Shown piece after piece: positions 44,213-49,673 of a DNA stretch of 49,673 nt. Position 1 is the first letter of the stretch; every line of letters begins with the position of its first letter. Position numbers and translations under genes: made by a program. The notes beneath the pieces are model-generated. The model did no database searches, was not told the origin of the DNA, and worked only from the letters and a program-made list of their open reading frames with translations. Source of the DNA: Wenzhouxiangella sp. (GTDB taxonomy: Bacteria; Pseudomonadota; Gammaproteobacteria; Xanthomonadales; Wenzhouxiangellaceae); contig SLKT01000090.1 of NCBI GenBank assembly GCA_007134485.1, positions 1 to 49,673 on the forward strand. The letters are read 5' to 3'.

Positions 44213-45808
44213 TCATTCAATAGATAAGTGGGCACTTGTCGGTCGATACCCTTTGAAGTGCTGATTGCCAAAGGCAATGAACTTTTCCGATCGATCTTCA
44301 GAAAGTCTTTGATAGGTTGTGTCACAGATTAGAATCTGCTTCGGAGGGCAGGCCGATTCAAGGCGTGCGGCCAGATTGACCGTTGGGCCCAGGGCCGTGT
44401 ATTCGATTCGTTGTGTACTGCCAATATCACCGACCACAGCCGGCCCGCTGCTGATGCCCAGACGCATTTGCAATGGATAGGGTAGCAGCTTCTGTGTGTT
44501 CAGGTGATGCAGGCGCGACAGCATGGCACAGGCCGCATCAATACAGCGATCAGCGTGATCGGCAGCCGGATCCGGCGCACCGAAAAACGCCATGATACTG
44601 TCCCCGATGAACTTGTCCAGGGTGCCGTTTCGATCAAAGATTTCGCCGAGCATTTCTTCGTGGTAGGCGCTCAAAAGGTCTGCGACATCCGCCGGGCCGA
44701 GTCGCTCGGAAAGCTCGGTGAAAGGCACCAGATCAGCAAAAAGCACACTGATCTCACATTCTTTTGGAATGAGTCGCTCACGATCAAGATTGCTGCCGGA
44801 CAGAAGTTGGTTCACTACGGCCGGAGCGTGGTATCTCAGCAGCCTGTTGCGAATTCGTTCTTCATCCTGAAGGCGTTCAGCGAGCAGTGTTCTTCTGACG
44901 CTGTAGGCCATCAGGTTGCCAAGCGCACTGAAAAAGGTGATGTCCTCTTCATGCCCTTCCAGCCAGTGATCCACAGGCAGGGTTGCATCAGCGTAGAGCA
45001 CTCCGAAAACCTGGTTTTCATCCCAAACCGGAACCGCCATCGCGCCGCGGATCCCCTTCTTGTGTATGCTGCCACTGGCTGACAGGCGGTTGTCCTTTCT
45101 TGCATCGACTGTCTTGAGAGCAACCTGCCCGGAGTAGACATGGTCGCAAATGGTACGGCTGATCCACTCGGCATCTGACTCAAAGGGCTGATTCTTGCGT
45201 ACCGCACACAGCGGTACAAGTTTTCCACTGCTTTCCGAATCCACCAACAATGCAAGCCGCTCAACGCCCTGGATATCACTGAATACGGCATCCGAAACGG
45301 CCTTGAAGACCTCATCGACACCGGAAGCGCGGCCCAGTTTCTTGGACAGATCCATCAGGTATTGAAGCCGCTGGACGGCCTGTTCGGACTTGTCTCCTGC
45401 AATCCAGCTATTCTGAAGTTCGCTTGCGCTGCGAATGGTTGTAAGGCCCGGGTTTCTGGAAGAGCGCCGTTGATCATCACTCTCATGTCCTTTCTTGCTG
45501 ACCTTGACTTGGCTCCTTACGCGCGCAAACTCGATAAGGTCTCCGTCGTTCAATGGCACGGGAATGTTGCCAATGAACGTGCCGTTGATCTGGGTTCCGT
45601 TCTTGCTGCCCAGATCCCGGATTCTCCACAGGCCCTCTTCGTCGCGGATCAGCTCGGCATGGTGCCGGGACACGCCGAGGACCTGCAATCTCAAGTCGCA
45701 ATCGCTTCCCCGCCCGATTGTGGTGGGGCTGTTTCGTGCCACCATTACTTCGGGCCAGGGTCTCTGAATATGCAGCATCAGTTGGCCGCTATCGGTACGG
45801 TCGGACAT
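44213..45808 (-). CDS. FHA-GAF class III adenylate cyclase
   Basis: A 531-residue cytoplasmic protein from the ATG at 45808 (MSDRTDSGQLML); ATGs at 45829 and 45847 are alternatives. FHA domain residues 11-98 has its phosphothreonine pocket intact (GRG Arg33, SRHH Ser47/His50, SKNGT Asn70). A GAF domain spans about 150-300 (SDIQGVERLALLVDSESSGK, GAMAVPVWDENQVFGVLYAD). The class III cyclase domain is about 330-525: FADLVPFTELSERL (first metal Asp), DKFIGDSIMAFFGAP (adenine-binding Lys and second metal Asp), YTALGPTVNLAARLE. The residues fit ATP as substrate, so cAMP is the probable product. It converges on a broken cNMP-binding transporter gene. The FHA domain suggests gating by a Ser/Thr kinase. 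Confidence 0.92.
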   Translation of the reverse strand: MSDRTDSGQLMLHIQRPWPEVMVARNSPTTIGRGSDCDLRLQVLGVSRHHAELIRDEEGLWRIRDLGSKNGTQINGTFIGNIPVPLNDGDLIEFARVRSQVKVSKKGHESDDQRRSSRNPGLTTIRSASELQNSWIAGDKSEQAVQRLQYLMDLSKKLGRASGVDEVFKAVSDAVFSDIQGVERLALLVDSESSGKLVPLCAVRKNQPFESDAEWISRTICDHVYSGQVALKTVDARKDNRLSASGSIHKKGIRGAMAVPVWDENQVFGVLYADATLPVDHWLEGHEEDITFFSALGNLMAYSVRRTLLAERLQDEERIRNRLLRYHAPAVVNQLLSGSNLDRERLIPKECEISVLFADLVPFTELSERLGPADVADLLSAYHEEMLGEIFDRNGTLDKFIGDSIMAFFGAPDPAADHADRCIDAACAMLSRLHHLNTQKLLPYPLQMRLGISSGPAVVGDIGSTQRIEYTALGPTVNLAARLESACPPKQILICDTTYQRLSEDRSEKFIAFGNQHFKGYRPTSAHLSIE

Positions 45809-45894
45809 TTGTCTCTTTTTCCCTTCCATTCCCCCACGGGCCATCATGACGTCATTTGCGGTGATCGTTCATTGGTGAAGACTGCGCAGGTACA

Positions 45895-48800
45895 CTATTC
45901 TTCGAATCGATCAGCGAAGATTTCGTTGCCGACGCCCAGCGTATGCTGTGCCTGCAACGGGGAGACACCGTCGGCCTCGGCCTCGGCGATGTTGACGATC
46001 ACGCCGTCATCCATGTCATTCTGGGTCACCGTATATGTGCCGGTCAGGATACAGGTATTACCCGGCGCCACACTTGCACAGTTCTGCACATCGGGATCGA
46101 GCATTGGGTCGCTGACGGCCACGTTGTCGAGCGAAACATTGCCGGTGTTGGTCGCCGTGACCGTGTACTCAATAACACTGTCGACATCGATTGGATCCGG
46201 AACATCGGTCAATTCCTTGTCCAGACTCAAGTCCAGCTCCATGACCAGGAAAGCGAGCGCACTGGATCCACCACCGCCCGGTGAAGGGTTGAACACGGTC
46301 ACATCCACGTTGCCCGGTTCGGTGACCTCGCTAGCCGGCACCTCGGCGGTCAATTCGGTTTCACTGATAAAGTTGGTGACGAGATCAACGCCGTCAAAAC
46401 GCACCACCGAGTCTTCCACAAAGTCCTGCCCGAAAGCGCTCAGGTTGAAGCTGCCGCTACCAACCTCGATCGAGTCCGGGTCAATCGAAGTCAGCACCGG
46501 CTCGGGATTGTCCGGTGGAAGCACTTCGAGCTGCAGGTCGACTTCGGTGACCGGGTTGGCCGGGTCGTTGCTGTCGATGCACACCGTGGCATTGTAGATA
46601 TTCGGAGTCAGTCCGGTGGCGTCGAAGTCGACAAAGACGTCCATGTTGTCGTTCCCGTCGATCGATCCGGATTCGGGATCAATATCATCGACCCAGACCG
46701 GCAGAACGCATCCCGGATCGGATTCGTTGACGGCCCAGTCCAGACGCTGTTCACCGTGGTTGTTGATGGTGAACATCTTCGTGTCGGCATCGTCGACTTC
46801 GAGGGTTTCGGACAGGCTGGGGGGAACCACGTCGATGTCCGGTGGATCGATGGCCGCCACTTCCAGTTCGACCGGAACGACCATCACGCTTCGCCGAGGA
46901 TCATTGGTTTCAATACAGATCTGGGCTTCATGGATTCCCTGGGCAAGGCCATCGGCGTCAATTTCCACTTGCAGGGTGTCGGTGCTTCCGGCAGCGGTGG
47001 TGCCTGAAGTCGTCATGATAGCCAGCCAGTCAATGGCATCTGGAGAGGCGCACGCTGTCGGCACCGCAATGCTCATCGAAATCAGACTGGACCCTCCGTC
47101 GATATCATCGATATAAGTGGCAGTACCGGTGTCGGTATCGATTGTCATCATCTCGGACGGACCCCCGGTGGCAGGCACCCGGGCCCAGTAAAGTGTGTCG
47201 GTGGAATGATCGAAGTCCATGTCCTGGATTTCGGTTGCCATGTCAACGCCCAATGAACCGACAACATCTGCCTGTCCGCTGTGCTTGTCGATTGCCAGCA
47301 GCACTTCATCCTCGATGTCGATGCCATACATCTGACCGTCGAAACTGATTGCGATGGCGACGACGATAGCATTCGTCGACATGCCGGACCATTCAATCTT
47401 GCCCACTTGGGTAGCTTCCAGGCTGGCGACGTCGATGGTATAGATATAGGAGTCCTCAAAGTCGTACAGTACTGCGTACAGTGCTTCGGTGGAATAGTCC
47501 CAACTCATGCTTGTCCAGACATTCGACGCGTGAGCGCCGGTTACATCCCCGACCTCGGTAAAATCACCGGTTTGCGTGTCAAAGGAAAACAGGGTGTGAA
47601 AAGTCGATCGAAGCAACAGGTGCTCGCTGAAATCGTTGTCGACAAAGGCACCTGCAGTCAGGGGTACGAATCCGGATGAATCATTAAGCACATTGAATGT
47701 CCCCGGATCGAGCACATCGAGGCTGACATAACCCTGATCGGGACTTTCCGTGGTTGAAAACGCCGGCACGGCCTGCGAAGACCGCATCTGTGGACCGGCT
47801 TGAGCCGGTTCGTGAAGGAATGTGCTCCAGTTCAGCGCGATGGAACCATCGACATTGTCAATGGTCAGCGAATCGCTGGCGGTTCCATCCGTGGCCACAG
47901 TCACTTCCAGCGACTCCGGATCCGTGCGAGCACACGGCGATTCGACCAGCAGATCGAGATCGACGATTTCGGTGGCGCCGGCACCCAGCATCAGTCCGGA
48001 TTCGACCCCGTCCAGATGGCCGGCCAAGCTGGCCGTGATATCGATCGGTGATTCCCCCGAGTCAATCTGGACCGAGTACTCGCCATTTTCATCGGCGCTG
48101 ATGTTCCAGGTGGTATCGGCGCCGGCGATTTCGATGTCGGCATGTTCGGCCGGCTGGAGATCATCGTTGCAGTAACCCAGGCTGTCGATCTGCCCGGAGA
48201 TGGTTCCGTAGTGGGCCGGCGCCTGAACGTCCAGGTTGATCGGAACGAAAAGCACCGGGCGCATCGGATCATTGGTCAGCACGCACAACGTGGTCGAGTA
48301 ATCGCCCGGAAGCAGTCCGTCGGTATCGAATTCGACATCGATCGTGTCAGCATCACTGCCTCCCACGCTCCCGCTTTGAGCTGACAGCGACAGCCACTCG
48401 ACACTGACCGGGCTGTCACAGGTCGGTGCATCGAAGTTGGTCAGACCGAACTCGGCCGGACCACTGTAGCCTTGTAGTACATGGACCCGGAAGCCGAGCA
48501 GGTCTCCCGCTTCCACGGGAATGGTTTCCGACTCCTCGAAATGATCCACCTCGTTCCAGGTATCGGCCAGGAATGTAAAGTCGTCATTGACTCTGTACCA
48601 GGCATCGCTGTACCAGGTGACCGGGGTCTCAAAGCCCCAGTCAAAAGAAACTTCGCCATCGCGCGGAACGGTGATCTGGAACTCGGTATAGCCGACGACC
48701 CCTTCGTCACCACCCATGACAAAGAGCTCTACCGGCGGTCCCGGTTCATCGTCAATGAATCCGCCAACGGCCGGAGGGTTGTTGACAACCGTCCAATTGG

Positions 48801-49673
48801 CCGGGTCGTAATAGCCGGCAAAGTCGCTGATGCTTCGCGCGCCGGATGTTGTGTCCTTAACCTCGATGGCCCACTCCAGGGTCTGGTCACCCAGATTTTC
48901 CAGTGTCAGCGGGACCGAATCGGTATCATCCGGAAACATCTGCATGTCAATTTCTGTCGGCTGCAACTCTGCCGTTGGCGGCAGCTCATCGAACAGGCAT
49001 TCGTAACCCTCGATCCGCACATTGTCAACAAAGATACCGGGTGTAGTCGATGAGCCGGAATCCAGTGTCCATCTCAGTCGCAGATTGTTGCCCGCGGCAT
49101 TGGTGATATCCGCATCCAGCCGATTCCAGAACCGTGTTTCCATGAATTGATTCTCCCAGACCGTACTCGATACACCATCGACGATCGCTTCGAGCGTTGC
49201 TTCATGGTTATTGGGGCCGAGCAGGTCCCACGCCTGGCCCCAGTAAAGAGTCATTCCATCGACACCGGCTGCCGCCGAAAGGTCGATGGTCCCCGATTGA
49301 AGGGACTCATGACCCAGGGTCGCGAAATCCCCATCCAGATTGGTCCCCCAGCAGTTATCCCCCACCTTGCACTCGTTGGGCCAGTCGTTGGGACTGCCCC
49401 ATTCCCAGGGCAGGGGAAAGCCGGGAGCATCGGTGAAATAGCCCCCGTCATCGGAATCGAAGTCCTCGCTGTAATAGGTCGTGGCGTCCTTGAAATAGCC
49501 CGGTGCTTCACAGGCATGGAGATCGGGATCGACATCGATGTCGACGGTGATATCTTCGGTCAGCGGGCCGACGGTCACCAGTGTTTCGTCGTAGCCATCG
49601 GCCAACACGGTGACCTGGAGTTCGAACTGCTGACTTTCCGGCAGATCGATGGCGTACTGGCCATCCGGACCGA
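45895..49673 (-). CDS. Huge secreted multidomain protein, C-terminal part, DRFE tail (5' end outside window)
   Basis: The frame is open from the right edge; a GTG at 49608 lies inside a carboxypeptidase-regulatory-like domain (GPDGQYAIDLPESQQ... upstream of it), so the true start is beyond the window. At least 1259 residues are visible. In order: regulatory-like beta domain; a carbohydrate/MAM-like module (YYSEDFDSDDGGYFTDAPG ... GIFVDNVRIEGYE); several repeats of about 90 residues ending CVLTNDPMRPV / CIETNDPRRSV / CIDSNDPANPV; a second regulatory-like domain; a WD/kelch-like central part; an IPT/TIG domain (PVLTSIDPDSIEVGSG); a DUF11-like domain (YTVTATNTGNVSLDNVAVSDP); and the tail GVGNEIFADRFEE. 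It is strongly acidic. Such C-termini often follow an S8 peptidase, but none is visible here. Confidence 0.9.
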   Translation of the reverse strand, partial: GPDGQYAIDLPESQQFELQVTVLADGYDETLVTVGPLTEDITVDIDVDPDLHACEAPGYFKDATTYYSEDFDSDDGGYFTDAPGFPLPWEWGSPNDWPNECKVGDNCWGTNLDGDFATLGHESLQSGTIDLSAAAGVDGMTLYWGQAWDLLGPNNHEATLEAIVDGVSSTVWENQFMETRFWNRLDADITNAAGNNLRLRWTLDSGSSTTPGIFVDNVRIEGYECLFDELPPTAELQPTEIDMQMFPDDTDSVPLTLENLGDQTLEWAIEVKDTTSGARSISDFAGYYDPANWTVVNNPPAVGGFIDDEPGPPVELFVMGGDEGVVGYTEFQITVPRDGEVSFDWGFETPVTWYSDAWYRVNDDFTFLADTWNEVDHFEESETIPVEAGDLLGFRVHVLQGYSGPAEFGLTNFDAPTCDSPVSVEWLSLSAQSGSVGGSDADTIDVEFDTDGLLPGDYSTTLCVLTNDPMRPVLFVPINLDVQAPAHYGTISGQIDSLGYCNDDLQPAEHADIEIAGADTTWNISADENGEYSVQIDSGESPIDITASLAGHLDGVESGLMLGAGATEIVDLDLLVESPCARTDPESLEVTVATDGTASDSLTIDNVDGSIALNWSTFLHEPAQAGPQMRSSQAVPAFSTTESPDQGYVSLDVLDPGTFNVLNDSSGFVPLTAGAFVDNDFSEHLLLRSTFHTLFSFDTQTGDFTEVGDVTGAHASNVWTSMSWDYSTEALYAVLYDFEDSYIYTIDVASLEATQVGKIEWSGMSTNAIVVAIAISFDGQMYGIDIEDEVLLAIDKHSGQADVVGSLGVDMATEIQDMDFDHSTDTLYWARVPATGGPSEMMTIDTDTGTATYIDDIDGGSSLISMSIAVPTACASPDAIDWLAIMTTSGTTAAGSTDTLQVEIDADGLAQGIHEAQICIETNDPRRSVMVVPVELEVAAIDPPDIDVVPPSLSETLEVDDADTKMFTINNHGEQRLDWAVNESDPGCVLPVWVDDIDPESGSIDGNDNMDVFVDFDATGLTPNIYNATVCIDSNDPANPVTEVDLQLEVLPPDNPEPVLTSIDPDSIEVGSGSFNLSAFGQDFVEDSVVRFDGVDLVTNFISETELTAEVPASEVTEPGNVDVTVFNPSPGGGGSSALAFLVMELDLSLDKELTDVPDPIDVDSVIEYTVTATNTGNVSLDNVAVSDPMLDPDVQNCASVAPGNTCILTGTYTVTQNDMDDGVIVNIAEAEADGVSPLQAQHTLGVGNEIFADRFEE

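Noticed and set aside
45895-49673. Assignment of the partial exoprotein as an S8 subtilisin
   Set aside because: Architecture is reminiscent of C-termini of such proteases, but no catalytic Asp, His or Ser motif is visible inside the window.

Overview
The window is GC-rich, densely coded bacterial chromosome from a gammaproteobacterium. Signs of this are rluE, hrpB, azoR, a FimX-like protein, and an AlgC-type mutase carrying a Glu-Pro linker. The combination of TPR-type Ser/Thr kinases, a TALVHEA-type ECF sigma factor, many secreted peptidases, very acidic secreted proteins and large beta-helix exoproteins suggests a Xanthomonadales/Wenzhouxiangella-like, possibly salt-tolerant, proteolytic organism. 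That placement is inference. No rRNA, tRNA, CRISPR, prophage or insertion sequence was recognised.

Layout. 1-6.9 kb: the 3' part of an AlgC-like phosphohexomutase with an eroded active site, rluE, an MDR-type dehydrogenase, a CDP-alcohol phosphatidyltransferase translationally coupled to a secreted YceI protein, and hrpB. 7.0-13.0 kb: a minus-strand run (membrane protein, LysR regulator, DUF432-like protein, MscS channel, Ser/Thr kinase with TPRs, thioredoxin-like protein). Within it the DUF432-like, mscS and kinase genes overlap by 4 nt each, which suggests a mechanosensing-kinase unit. 13.2-18.8 kb: azoR and pirin (quinone/redox protection), a secreted S9 peptidase, and an FHA protein with degenerate GGDEF and EAL domains. 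18.8-32.1 kb: a secreted beta-helix protein, an HD-GYP phosphodiesterase, an S9 peptidase fused to a DUF3108-like tail, a large PLP decarboxylase, a 281-nt nested inverted-repeat element, an M28 peptidase, an ECF sigma factor, and a second TPR Ser/Thr kinase lying just upstream of the sigma gene. 32.2-41 kb: two giant tandem-paralogous secreted proteins. 41.2-49.7 kb: an S41 peptidase, a broken ZIP/cyclic-nucleotide-binding gene, an FHA-GAF-adenylate cyclase, and a huge partial secreted protein.

Two themes run through the window. The first is signalling by phosphothreonine and cyclic nucleotides: two Ser/Thr kinases, two FHA proteins with intact phosphothreonine pockets, a sigma factor likely controlled by phosphorylation, an HD-GYP enzyme, a likely c-di-GMP effector and an adenylate cyclase. 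The second is export: peptidases plus four very large or repeat-rich exoproteins that all end in the same short signature (hydrophobic-Phe/Ile-x-Asp-Arg-Phe-Glu). In two of them it directly follows a DLGAFE-type 'choice-of-anchor' domain, which makes it a candidate for an undescribed C-terminal sorting signal.
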